From the NCBI RefSeq assembly GCF_012933655.1, contig NZ_JABBJJ010000102.1:1-35872 (forward strand): 35,872 nucleotides of DNA, given 5' to 3'. Below are positions 1-8,474 of the stretch, piece by piece. The position numbers were made by a program, and so were the translations under genes. Below the pieces are notes generated by a model. The model did not search any database and was not told the origin of the DNA. It worked only from the letters and a program-made list of their open reading frames with translations. The stretch comes from Pyxidicoccus fallax (GTDB taxonomy: Bacteria > Myxococcota > Myxococcia > Myxococcales > Myxococcaceae). Position 1 is the first letter of the stretch, and every line of letters begins with the position of its first letter.

Positions 1-2613
1 CCACCCACCCCACCGCCTGCGCCTGCCCGTGTCTGGAAGCAAGCACGCGCGGTGGTGGTCCGTCACGCCACGGTGATGCCCGCCACCGGCCCCACCATCG
101 AGGACGGCGCGGTCGCCTTCGTGGACGGGAAGATTGCCGCGGTGGGTCGTAACGCGGACGTGGCCACGCCCCCCGGCGCCGAGGAGGTGGACGGCACCGG
201 CCTGTACGTCACGCCCGGTATCATCGACGCGCACAGCCACCTGGGCGTGTACGCGTCGCCGTCCAGCTTCTCCAACAACGACGGCAACGAGGCCACCGCG
301 CCGGTGACGGCCGAGGTCTCCGCCCAGCACGCCTTCTGGCCCCAGGACCCGGGCCTGCGGCGCGCGGCGGCCGGCGGCATCACCTCCCTGCTGGTGCTCC
401 CGGGCAGTGCCAACCTGGTGGGCGGGCGCGGCTACCCGGCGAAGCTGCACTTCGGCCGCTCGGCGGCGGAGATGCGCTTCCCGGGAGCCAGGGACGTCCT
501 GAAGATGGCCTGCGGTGAGAACCCCCGGCGCGTCTACGGCGAGGGCAAGAAGACCGCGCCCGCCACCCGCATGGGCAACGTGGCCGGCTACCGGCAGGCC
601 TTCGCGCAGGCGCGCGAGTACATGAACAAGTGGGACGACTGGCGCAAGAAGAAGGACAAGAAGCCGGACGAGGTCGGCCCCGAGCCGCTGCGTGACTTGA
701 AGCTGGAGACGCTGGCCGAGGTGCTGCGCGGCAACATCCTGGTGCAGAACCACTGCTACCGCGCCGACGAGATGGCGGTGATGCTCGAGGTCGCCGACGA
801 GGCGGGCTACCAGATTCGCGCCTTCCACCACGCGCTGGAGGCCTACAAGCTGCGCGACCGCCTCGCGGAGAAGAACGTGGGCGTGGCCACGTGGGCGGAC
901 TGGTGGGGCTTCAAGCTGGAGGCGTGGGACGGCATCCCCGAGAACGCCGCGCTCATCTCCCAGGCGGGCGGCAAGGCCGTCATCCACTCCGATTCCGAGT
1001 ACGGCATCCAGCGGCTCAACCAGGAGGCCGGCAAGGCGATGTGGCGGGCGCGCGAGTCCGGCATCCTCATCACCGAGGAGGAGGCCCTGCGCTGGGTGAC
1101 GCTCAACCCCGCGTGGATGATGGGCGTGGAAGACGTCACCGGCTCGCTGGAGCCCGGGAAGATGGCGGACGTGGTGCTGTGGAAGGGCCACCCGCTGAGC
1201 GTCTACGCGCGGGCGCAGCGCGTCTGGGCGGACGGCGTCGTCACCTATGACGCGGCCACCGGCCCGGTGGACCCGAGCGACTTCGAGGTGGGCGACAGCG
1301 CCGCCAACGCCGCGCGGCTGGTGGCGGGCCCCGCTCCCGCTCCGTCACTGGAAGAGCTGGGCCTCACCGCGCGCTGCGACGTGACGAAGGACCGCGCGTG
1401 CGCGGAGCCGCTGCCGCTGGCGAAGGAGGCGGCGTGCACGGTGTTCCAGGGCGTCACGGCCTTCACCGGCACCGAGTGGGTGAAGGACGCCACGGTGGTG
1501 GTGCGCGACGGCCGGGTGGGCGGCGTGCAGCGGGGCGTTGCGGGAGCGCCGGCCGCGGGCTGCGCGGTGGTGGAAGGGAAGGGGAGGCTGCTGACCCCGG
1601 GCCTCATCGACCCGCTGACGGAGCTGGGGCTGGTGGAGGTGGGGGCGGAGGAGTCCACGCAGGACGACGCGCCGCGAGGCGACGCGGCGAAGCAGGACGT
1701 GCGCGCGGCGCTGCTGGCGGCGGACAGCATCAACCCGGCGTCGGTGGTGTTCCCCGTGGCGCGGCTGGGCGGCGTCACCGGCGCGGTGTCCGTGCCGAGG
1801 GGCGGGCTCATCTCCGGTCAGAGCGCGTTCGTGACGACGGACGGCGGCGTGCGCCAGGGAACTCTCGCCATGCACCTCAACCTGGGCATCTCCGGCCGGG
1901 ACGCGGTGTCCGGCTCGCGAGCGCTGGTGCTGGAGCGCGTGCGCGAGCTGCTCTTCGACGCGCGCGAGTACGGCCGGCGCAAGGCGGACTTCGAGCAGCG
2001 CCGGATGCGCAACCTGTCCGCGAGCCGGTTGGACCTGGAGGCCCTGCAGCCGGTGCTGGCGGGACGGCTGCCGGTGGTGGTGCGGGCCGAGCGCGTGTCG
2101 GACATCCGCGCGGCGCTGCGGCTGGCGAAGGAGTACGGGCTGAAGCTCGTCATCGCCGGGGGCGCCGAGGCGTGGATGACGGCGCCGGAGCTGGCGGCGG
2201 CGAAGGTGCCCGTCATCCTCCAGCCCACGCGCAACCTGCCGGCGGACTTCGACCGGCTGAACAGCCGTGGTGACTCGGCGGCGCTGCTGCACGCGGCCGG
2301 GGTGCGGGTGCTCATCTCCGTGCTGGGCGAGCCCTCCATGGTGCGAACGCTCGCGCAGGAGGCCGGCAACGCGGTGGCGTGGGGCCTGCCGCACACGCAG
2401 GCGCTTCGCGCGGTGACGGGTGACGTCGCGGCGGCGTTCGGCCTGGAGGAGGGCCGCATCGCCCAGGGCGCTCCGGCGGACCTGGTGCTGTGGAACGGCG
2501 ACCCGCTGGAGTCCGCCTCCCGGCCCGTGGGCATGTGGCTGGGTGGGAAGCAGGTGCCCCTCACCAGCCGCCAGCAGGCCCTGTTCCAGAAGTACAAGGC
2601 GCTGGCGAAGTAG
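1..2613 (+). CDS. Amidohydrolase, tandem two-domain, secreted (5' end outside window)
   Basis: The reading frame is open from base 1. The first GTG in the window (52) is preceded by 17 sense codons giving a Pro/Ala-rich stretch ending VWKQARA, so the true start, probably with a signal peptide, lies upstream. Numbering from that GTG, the first half is a metal-dependent amidohydrolase of the TIM-barrel superfamily. It has DAHSH at 59-63 (metal HxH), later metal-ligand candidates in QNHCY and FHHAL, and the catalytic Asp in HSDSEYG. The second half (from about residue 465) repeats the fold, but the HxH position reads DPLTE at 520-524, so this copy is probably not catalytic. Both halves end in the composite-barrel signature (ADVVLW, ADLVLW). 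The substrate cannot be told. A small gene follows 11 bases after the stop, probably in the same transcript. Family assignment is firm; specificity is unknown. Confidence 0.9.
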   Translation, partial: PPTPPPAPARVWKQARAVVVRHATVMPATGPTIEDGAVAFVDGKIAAVGRNADVATPPGAEEVDGTGLYVTPGIIDAHSHLGVYASPSSFSNNDGNEATAPVTAEVSAQHAFWPQDPGLRRAAAGGITSLLVLPGSANLVGGRGYPAKLHFGRSAAEMRFPGARDVLKMACGENPRRVYGEGKKTAPATRMGNVAGYRQAFAQAREYMNKWDDWRKKKDKKPDEVGPEPLRDLKLETLAEVLRGNILVQNHCYRADEMAVMLEVADEAGYQIRAFHHALEAYKLRDRLAEKNVGVATWADWWGFKLEAWDGIPENAALISQAGGKAVIHSDSEYGIQRLNQEAGKAMWRARESGILITEEEALRWVTLNPAWMMGVEDVTGSLEPGKMADVVLWKGHPLSVYARAQRVWADGVVTYDAATGPVDPSDFEVGDSAANAARLVAGPAPAPSLEELGLTARCDVTKDRACAEPLPLAKEAACTVFQGVTAFTGTEWVKDATVVVRDGRVGGVQRGVAGAPAAGCAVVEGKGRLLTPGLIDPLTELGLVEVGAEESTQDDAPRGDAAKQDVRAALLAADSINPASVVFPVARLGGVTGAVSVPRGGLISGQSAFVTTDGGVRQGTLAMHLNLGISGRDAVSGSRALVLERVRELLFDAREYGRRKADFEQRRMRNLSASRLDLEALQPVLAGRLPVVVRAERVSDIRAALRLAKEYGLKLVIAGGAEAWMTAPELAAAKVPVILQPTRNLPADFDRLNSRGDSAALLHAAGVRVLISVLGEPSMVRTLAQEAGNAVAWGLPHTQALRAVTGDVAAAFGLEEGRIAQGAPADLVLWNGDPLESASRPVGMWLGGKQVPLTSRQQALFQKYKALAK

Positions 2614-2624
2614 ACTCGGGGTCC

Positions 2625-3083
2625 ATGAAGACGGAGTGGACCGAAGCGGACTTCCACGAGCTGAGCTGGCACGACGTCCACGTATACGCGGTGGGCGCCG
2701 TGCCGGAGCGGTTCGAGGTGCGGCTGGACCTGGACTTCATCGTGGAGTGGCTCGCACCGGGGCCGGGCGCGTCCGCGCTCGACTTCCGCGTGGCGCCCGC
2801 GACGCTCGTCTTCGAGAACGCCGGGGAGCTTCAGGTCCATCTGTCTTCTCCCACCGGAGTCCTGACGCTCCAGGAGCTCCGGCGTGAGGACGAGCAACGC
2901 CTTCCCGGTGCCTCCATGAGCACCTGGCGTTGGACGTTGGTCGCCAATGAAGGCAGCGTGGCGCTGCGGGCCTCGGGCTTCCGGCAGTTCCTGCGTCAGG
3001 CGCCCCAGTGGGTCCGCGGACGCCAGCACCTCCTGGAGGAGGAACGCGGCGGGCCGAGTCTTTCCGCGCTCCCGGCGAAGTAG
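2625..3083 (+). CDS. Conserved hypothetical protein, 152 aa
   Basis: The ATG at 2625 lies 11 bases after the amidohydrolase stop, so the gene is probably read through from it. The product is a soluble acidic protein of 152 residues without signal peptide or membrane segment. It begins MKTEWTEADFHEL and carries the motif SWHDVHVY near residue 15, then a LDLDFIVEWL strand and a VAPATLVFEN strand. This pattern recalls a widespread uncharacterised family with SWHD and FWVAPATLVF-type motifs, some members of which look like immunity proteins. That resemblance is from memory only and gives no function. I do not recognise a catalytic motif. Codon use matches the neighbours, so the gene is probably real. 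Confidence 0.75.
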   Translation: MKTEWTEADFHELSWHDVHVYAVGAVPERFEVRLDLDFIVEWLAPGPGASALDFRVAPATLVFENAGELQVHLSSPTGVLTLQELRREDEQRLPGASMSTWRWTLVANEGSVALRASGFRQFLRQAPQWVRGRQHLLEEERGGPSLSALPAK

Positions 3084-3135
3084 GCCGCACGCGTCGCTGG
3101 CTTCATGACCTGCTCCTTTCATGGGCTCGCCGGGT

Positions 3136-3212
3136 CGCGCCATCCGCGGCCCGAGGCTCCGCCCCTGCATACGGAGCGTGGCGCGAAGTCTGGTTTTTCC
3201 TCCCATTTTTTT
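3136..3212 (+). terminator. Possible terminator after the 152-aa gene
   Basis: An outer 7-bp stem (3136-3142 with 3179-3185) encloses an inner 6-bp stem (3156-3161 with 3172-3177). T runs follow at 3194-3198 and 3206-3212. The eight bases between stem and first T run make it an imperfect intrinsic terminator. Confidence 0.35.
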
Positions 3213-3359
3213 CGGGAAAAGGCGCCGAGGTCGATGCAATTGAATGACGCCTGAGCGACGAAGCGCCCTCGGATTGGGAAAAATCCTTCCCAGACAGTTG
3301 CATGTTTTTTCCCTGTGCACAGGTTCGGCGCGCCGTAAGGCCTGCCCCCGAGGTGCATT
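3193..3359 (+). promoter_or_regulatory. AT-rich control region with inverted repeats upstream of the secreted protein
   Basis: This stretch is clearly richer in A/T runs than its surroundings. It contains TGGGAA-N6-TTCCCA at 3275-3292 and the perfect 12-base palindrome CCTGTGCACAGG at 3312-3323, which lies 37 bases before the GTG start of the next gene. I could not identify a convincing -35/-10 pair or a sigma-54 site (no GG-N10-GC). The palindromes could be operator sites or chance. Confidence 0.35.
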
Positions 3360-6300
3360 GTGCTGTTTGATAAGTCGAATCATCCCACTGACTGCAACCC
3401 AAGATCGCCGGCATCGCAAAACTCCAACGCGGAGGTCAATCACTCTCGATATCCTGGTTTCACTCAACTCCTCGCATTGACCCTCCTGTTGCTCGTCCCC
3501 GTCGTCGCGAGCGCGCAGGACGTGTTGCTCTCGGACACCTTCAACCGCACGTCCGGCCTGGGCTCGAAGTGGCGGGTGGACTTCGGCTCGTTCACCACGG
3601 ACGGCACCCATGCCGTCTCCGGAACGCCGCCGAGCCAGGGCAACTGGGCCAGCATCGTCCCGGCGCTGGGGACGAATGACTACGCCGTCTCCGCGGACAT
3701 CATCGTCCCCACGGGCTCGCACCAGTCCGGCGTCGTGGCGCGGAGCAGCACCGCGGGCGCCTTCGACAGGGACCTGTACGCCGCGCAGCTCGACACCGCG
3801 GGCTCGCTGAGGCTGTACCGGCGCAATGCCTCCACCTGGACGCCGCTGGCGAGCACCCCCGTCACCGTCGTCGCGGGCACCTCCTACAACCTGAAGCTCG
3901 TCGTCACCGGCGCCTCCTCCGTCCAACTGGAGGTGTGGCTGGATGGCAAGCGGAAGCTCGTCCATGCCGACACCTCGGCCAGCCGGCTGCTGGCGGGAAT
4001 CCCTGGCATCGAGGCCCATGACGCTGGCGTCAAGTTCCGCAACGTCCAGGTCGTCAGCGCGGCGTCCCACCTGTTCTCGGACGCCTTCGACCGGACGACG
4101 GGACTCGGGGCGAGCTGGCAGACCGTCTATGGGGCGTTCACCACGGACGGCACCTCCGCCATCTCGGGCACGCCGCCCGTCAATGGGAACTGGGCGCGCG
4201 TCGTCCCGGCGCTCGGCACGAATGACTACGTCGTCTCCGCGGACATCATCGTCCCCGCGGGCGCTCGCACCTCCGGGCTCGTCGCGCGCAGCAGCGACGC
4301 GAGCGCCTTCGACAAGGACCTGTATGCCGCGCAGCTCGACACGACTGGCTTCGTCCGGCTCTACCGGCGCAACGGCTGGGAGTGGACGCCGCTGGCGAAC
4401 ACGACGGAGTCCATCGTCGCCGGCACCTCCTACAACCTGAAGCTCGTGGTGACGGGCTCGAACCCGGTGCGCCTCGCGGTGTGGCTCAACGGCGTCCAGC
4501 GGCTCTCTTACGACGACACCTCCTCCAGCCGGCTGACCGCGGGCGGCGCCGGCCTGGAGAACTACAACGCGGGGGTGAAGTACTCGAACTTCGCGGTGGA
4601 TGCCGTCACCACCGTCAGCGTCCCCTTCGCGGGCCAGGGCTCCGGCACCGTGGCGGCGCGTGGCATCTCCTGCACGGGAAGCTGTGACATGCGGGTTCCC
4701 AAGGGCACCGTCCTTCCCCTGGAGGCGAGGCCCGCTTCCGCCTCGTCCATCTTCACGGGCTTCACGGGCGACTGCCTGGGAGAGAGCGGCTGCAGGGTGG
4801 TGGCCAACGAGAACAAGAGCATCACCGCGAACCTGGACGTCGCCACCGTCACCCTGGACATCTTCTGGAACGGGGACAAGGGCTGGGTGGACTGCACTCC
4901 GGAATGCCCGCGGCTCCCGCGGTTCCCCGGGCCCTACACCCACGCCATCATCGCGCCCGTGGGGACGGCCATCACCCTCGTCGCCCACGGGCGCGAGGGC
5001 GACGGCTGGACGTTCGCGAGCTGGTCCGGCAGCGGCCTCTGCAACGGCTCCAATCCGACGTGCACCTTCACCGCGACCGGCGACGGGGAGGTGAGGGCGG
5101 AGTTCGGCGGTCTGCAGATGCCGCCCACCACCATCGAGGTCAAGGTGGACGGGCAGGGCACCGTCACCGGGCCCAACGGGTTCTCCTGCACGAGCACGTG
5201 TGACATCACGGTGCCCTGGGGAGATGCGCTGACCCTGGTGGCGTCACCGGCCCCGGGCTGGAAGAACGCGGGCTGGAGTGGGTCCATCGACCCTGCCGCC
5301 AGCTCCATCTCGGTCGCCAAGGTGGACACGTACCGTGGCTACGCGGTGACCGCCTTCTTCGACCAGCTGCCTCCCTACCCGTGCGGAAACACGCCTTGCA
5401 CGCGCGGGCAGTTCCCTCCGGCCACCTGGCGGCCCTACGGCCCGACCTCGCCGTTCAACATGGCCGTCTTCGAAAACCCGCCGCTGATGGCCAACTCCCC
5501 CAAAATCATCGAGCGGCTGCTGGGAGACCTCTCCAAGAACAATCAAATCTCCAACCTGTGGATTCCGGCCGACGGCCTCTCCGGGTGGCCTACGTACTAC
5601 GGCACGAGCACCGACCCGACCTATAACATCCGCTGCGGTTGGAACACGGCGACCAGCCAGTGCAGCGTCGGCAACATGCCCGGAAGGGCGCCCGCCGGCG
5701 CTCGCATCCAGGGCAATGACGGCTCGGCGAACGCGGACCGGCACCTGACCTTCATCGACCAGGTCTCCGGCATCGAGTACGACCTCTTCGAGGTGGTGAC
5801 GAACCCGCTGCCCGCGGGCGGCGGGGACATCCAGGTCTCCTGGGCCGGCTACACGATGGCGATGACGGGCGACGGCCGGGCCCTGGGCAATGGCGAGGGC
5901 AATGCCGCCAAGGTGGGCAACCTGGCGGGGCGCATCCGCATCGAGGAGCTGAAGGCCGCCGTCGAGAACAACTCGTACATCGACCATGCCCTCTCCGTGT
6001 CCGTGAACTGCACCAGCGCCAGGTCCGTCTATCCCGCGCGGCCGGAGAACTCGGGGCGGGCCTGCTCGGCGCTCAAGATTCCCCTCTCCAACGACGACGC
6101 TCCGCCCATGGGCGCGCGGCTGTGGCTCGACATGTCGTACACGGAGATCGACCAGCTCCCGATTCCGACGTGGAAGAAGGTCATCCTGCGGACGCTCAAG
6201 ATGTATGGCGCCATCATCAATGACACCGGCTCGGACTTCTACTTCACCCTCCAGACGGAGTCCGGCAACCAGTACACGTCCATGGAGGCGAACGACGCCT

Positions 6301-6479
6301 GGCTCGACTTCGCCTCGAACCTGTTCGCCCAGAACACCCCGGACTGGAGCAAGGACCCGGCTGGCAACTACACGGGCAAGTTCCAGGAGCTGAACAACAA
6401 CATCAACTGGACGACGACGGTGTGGAGCCGCCTCAAGGTGCTCGACCCCTGCGTGTCCACCGGCAACTGCACTCGCTGA
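3360..6479 (+). CDS. Large secreted multidomain protein of unknown function, 1039 aa
   Basis: The GTG at 3360 is chosen because GAGGT lies five bases upstream and an in-frame stop occurs at 3336. The N-terminus is unusual: about 35 polar residues precede a hydrophobic core (37-50) and a likely signal-peptidase site ASA/QD near 52. Two tandem copies of a roughly 182-residue lectin-like (LamG/concanavalin-type) domain follow, at about 54-235 and 238-418. Residues 418-668 hold three divergent InlB-type beta repeats with paired cysteines (SCTGSCD, SCTSTCD) and W-SG motifs. The C-terminal 370 residues resemble an uncharacterised secreted family I recall from actinobacteria, with SPFN, DRHLTFID (H795, D800), IDHAL (D875, H876) and YGAIINDTG motifs. 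Binding modules plus a possibly enzymatic end suggest a secreted polysaccharide-acting or adhesive protein, but this is inference. It is followed by a strong hairpin. Confidence 0.85.
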   Translation: MLFDKSNHPTDCNPRSPASQNSNAEVNHSRYPGFTQLLALTLLLLVPVVASAQDVLLSDTFNRTSGLGSKWRVDFGSFTTDGTHAVSGTPPSQGNWASIVPALGTNDYAVSADIIVPTGSHQSGVVARSSTAGAFDRDLYAAQLDTAGSLRLYRRNASTWTPLASTPVTVVAGTSYNLKLVVTGASSVQLEVWLDGKRKLVHADTSASRLLAGIPGIEAHDAGVKFRNVQVVSAASHLFSDAFDRTTGLGASWQTVYGAFTTDGTSAISGTPPVNGNWARVVPALGTNDYVVSADIIVPAGARTSGLVARSSDASAFDKDLYAAQLDTTGFVRLYRRNGWEWTPLANTTESIVAGTSYNLKLVVTGSNPVRLAVWLNGVQRLSYDDTSSSRLTAGGAGLENYNAGVKYSNFAVDAVTTVSVPFAGQGSGTVAARGISCTGSCDMRVPKGTVLPLEARPASASSIFTGFTGDCLGESGCRVVANENKSITANLDVATVTLDIFWNGDKGWVDCTPECPRLPRFPGPYTHAIIAPVGTAITLVAHGREGDGWTFASWSGSGLCNGSNPTCTFTATGDGEVRAEFGGLQMPPTTIEVKVDGQGTVTGPNGFSCTSTCDITVPWGDALTLVASPAPGWKNAGWSGSIDPAASSISVAKVDTYRGYAVTAFFDQLPPYPCGNTPCTRGQFPPATWRPYGPTSPFNMAVFENPPLMANSPKIIERLLGDLSKNNQISNLWIPADGLSGWPTYYGTSTDPTYNIRCGWNTATSQCSVGNMPGRAPAGARIQGNDGSANADRHLTFIDQVSGIEYDLFEVVTNPLPAGGGDIQVSWAGYTMAMTGDGRALGNGEGNAAKVGNLAGRIRIEELKAAVENNSYIDHALSVSVNCTSARSVYPARPENSGRACSALKIPLSNDDAPPMGARLWLDMSYTEIDQLPIPTWKKVILRTLKMYGAIINDTGSDFYFTLQTESGNQYTSMEANDAWLDFASNLFAQNTPDWSKDPAGNYTGKFQELNNNINWTTTVWSRLKVLDPCVSTGNCTR

Positions 6480-6481
6480 TG

Positions 6482-6522
6482 AAAAGACGGCGGCCGTCCC
6501 CGGTGAGAGGGACGGCCGCCGT
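6482..6522. terminator. Bidirectional terminator between convergent genes
   Basis: A perfect 14-bp stem pairs 6487-6500 with 6509-6522 around an 8-base loop. The run AAAA at 6482-6485 gives a U tract for the minus-strand transcript of the lipoprotein gene. On the plus strand the U tract is weak, but the hairpin starts only 7 bases after the secreted-protein stop. Confidence 0.8.
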
Positions 6523-6545
6523 GCCTTCAGGCCACCCGGGTGGGG

Positions 6546-8267
6546 TCAGTCACCCGAGTAGATACCAATCGCGCCGGGCACCACCGTGCCGTCCTTCTGG
6601 GTGGTGCCCTGGAAGGCCACCAGCATGCGGCGCTTCGCGCCCGTGCGGTCCACCTGGATGTCCGGCACGGGCATGGACGCCAGCTCCCGCCCGAAGGTGG
6701 CGTACCCGTAGCGGTCCACGGCGCTCCTCACGCGGCTGAGGCCGCCGCCCCAGGCGGTGCCCGTCCAGACGCTGCCATCCAGCGGGTCCGCGGCCACGCT
6801 GGCGACGTGCGGGGCCGCCAGCTCGTTCCTCAGCGTGCGGAGGACCTCGCCACGGTCATTGAGCTGGGCGAGGCCATTGCCGAAGGAGCCCACCCAGACG
6901 GTGTCCCCCACCACGGCCATGCCGGAGACCAGGTCTTCCGTGCGCTCCTCGGGGCGCGAGTACCGGCCGCCCTCGCCCACTGCGTCCTTCCAGATGTCGA
7001 TGCGGTTCCAGGCGTAGTCCGGATGCTCGGTGCGCGTCTGGCACTCCCAGAAGTCACCGTTGGTGGTGCCATAGAAGTACCGCGTCGAGCGGTTGGCGCC
7101 ACCCACCCAGACGTCGCCATTGGGCATGAGGGCAAGCCCCCAGTACGCGTCGGTCAGCAGCGCGCCCTTCACCCGGTACTTGCTGTAGTCCTTGCCGTAC
7201 CGCGCCTCGTCCTCCTTCTTGTGGGAATAGACATACGCGTTGAAGCCCGGGTGGCTGTGCTCCTCCACGCCCGAGCACGCGAGCTGACCGTTGCACCTGG
7301 GAGCGCCCTTGAAGTGGGCGTCACCGCGGGCGAAGCCGTGGTTGGCGCCGAACCAGACGCTGCTGCGCTCGGGCTTCTCCGGGTGCTTGTGGTACACGAT
7401 GCGCCAGATGTTGCAGAGCTTCTCGCGGCCCTCGGGCTCGTCCCCGACGACGTTCGGGCCCGACGAGATGTCGTAGTGCACCACGTCGAGGGTGCCGTCC
7501 GCGCGCAGGCTCACCCGGTCGGCGTCGCCGCTCTTGTAGACCTCGGCGATGGGCTGGCGCCTCCTCTGATGGGCGTCGGCCCACTCGTCCTCGCAGCCAG
7601 GCATGCCCGGCGCCGGGTCCTTGCCCGCGTAGCCCACGAAGACGGTGCCGTCCCAGGCGCCCGCCACCGAGATGACCTTGAGGTACTTGGCTCCGGGAGG
7701 CTCGCTGCCATCCGGCATGTAGCCATACGGGCGCAGCCCGTCGGCCATGGTGAAGCGCCGGAAGGTCTTCTCCCCCTTCTTCATGAGGAAGAGGCCCTCC
7801 TCGCCGCCGGCCACCCAGACGTTGCCGCCCTCGTCGGCGGTGACGCCGTAGACGAACCGCGGGCCGCCCTGCGCGCGGCCGTAGAACTCCCAGGTGGAGG
7901 AGGACGCCGGCAGGTCATACTTCAGCTCGACGACCCCCGCGTCAGGGGTGCCGGAGTCGGGCGTGCCGGAGTCGGGCGTGCCGGAGTCTGGCGTGCCCGC
8001 GTCCGGAACCGGGTCCTCGCCGCCGTCGGGCGTGCCCGGTCCAGCGTCGGGCGTGCCCGAGTCGGGCTCCGGGTCCACCGTGCCGCCGTCCGGTCGCGGC
8101 TCCGGATTCACCGGAGGGTCCTCCGGCCGCTCCTCCGGAGGCGTCGGGGCATCCAGCCCCGGAGTGTCCTGCTTCGCATCGCCGGTGCTCTCGGAACCAC
8201 AGCCCGCCGCCGTCCACATCGCGCCCGCCATCAGGAGCGCGCCCGCCCAACGCCATCCGCGCGTCAT
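6546..8267 (-). CDS. Lipoprotein with beta-propeller domain, 573 aa
   Basis: The start is the ATG at 8267, which gives a classical lipoprotein signal peptide (basic MTRGWRW, hydrophobic core, lipobox AAGC with Cys23). An open frame continues upstream but encodes no plausible protein. Residues 24-115 form a low-complexity linker rich in Asp, Gly, Thr and Pro, with repeated GTPDSG/GTPDAG units typical of myxobacterial surface lipoproteins. The remaining ~450 residues contain repeated propeller-blade motifs such as GNVWVAGG, DVWVGGAN, TVWVGSFGNG and SVWTGTAWGGG, similar to the two-component-regulator propeller repeats. The protein is presumably anchored at the outer membrane with the propeller as a binding module. 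The ligand is unknown. It is convergent with the preceding secreted protein. Confidence 0.85.
   Translation of the reverse strand: MTRGWRWAGALLMAGAMWTAAGCGSESTGDAKQDTPGLDAPTPPEERPEDPPVNPEPRPDGGTVDPEPDSGTPDAGPGTPDGGEDPVPDAGTPDSGTPDSGTPDSGTPDAGVVELKYDLPASSSTWEFYGRAQGGPRFVYGVTADEGGNVWVAGGEEGLFLMKKGEKTFRRFTMADGLRPYGYMPDGSEPPGAKYLKVISVAGAWDGTVFVGYAGKDPAPGMPGCEDEWADAHQRRRQPIAEVYKSGDADRVSLRADGTLDVVHYDISSGPNVVGDEPEGREKLCNIWRIVYHKHPEKPERSSVWFGANHGFARGDAHFKGAPRCNGQLACSGVEEHSHPGFNAYVYSHKKEDEARYGKDYSKYRVKGALLTDAYWGLALMPNGDVWVGGANRSTRYFYGTTNGDFWECQTRTEHPDYAWNRIDIWKDAVGEGGRYSRPEERTEDLVSGMAVVGDTVWVGSFGNGLAQLNDRGEVLRTLRNELAAPHVASVAADPLDGSVWTGTAWGGGLSRVRSAVDRYGYATFGRELASMPVPDIQVDRTGAKRRMLVAFQGTTQKDGTVVPGAIGIYSGD
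7944..8003. repeat. 15-bp coding tandem repeat (GTPDS linker)
   Basis: Four head-to-tail 15-bp units (7944-7958, 7959-7973, 7974-7988, 7989-8003) occur, the middle two identical (GGGCGTGCCGGAGTC). They encode the pentapeptide repeats in the lipoprotein linker. More diverged copies continue to about 8070. Such arrays can change length by replication slippage. Confidence 0.85.
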
Positions 8268-8474
8268 TGCCACCACCCCACCCGAAGAAACCCTGGGACG
8301 CCCCCAGCCGGGCCGTCCCGTCCACGCCCCTCCTTGGCAAAGCCGGTGCCAGCCCTTCCTGTCCGGAGGAGGGGTGTCAGCGTCCGCTCCCGGACAGGGC
8401 GTGGGAAACTCCGTTCCCACCCTGTGCACGTGGGAGTCCCGGACAGGCCCGGAATCGTGCTAGGTCCTTCCAGA

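Noticed and set aside
3240..3310. A sigma-54 promoter upstream of the secreted protein
   Set aside because: TTGCAT at 3298 looked like a -12 element, but no GG lies ten bases before the GC.
1818..4988. A minus-strand open frame of about 1056 codons spanning three plus-strand genes
   Set aside because: It crosses the amidohydrolase, the hypothetical gene, an intergenic region and the secreted protein, and its translation has no protein-like motif. It is a composition artefact.
7944..8070. Short regular repeats considered as a CRISPR array
   Set aside because: The units are head-to-tail 15-mers without spacers and lie in frame inside a lipoprotein gene.
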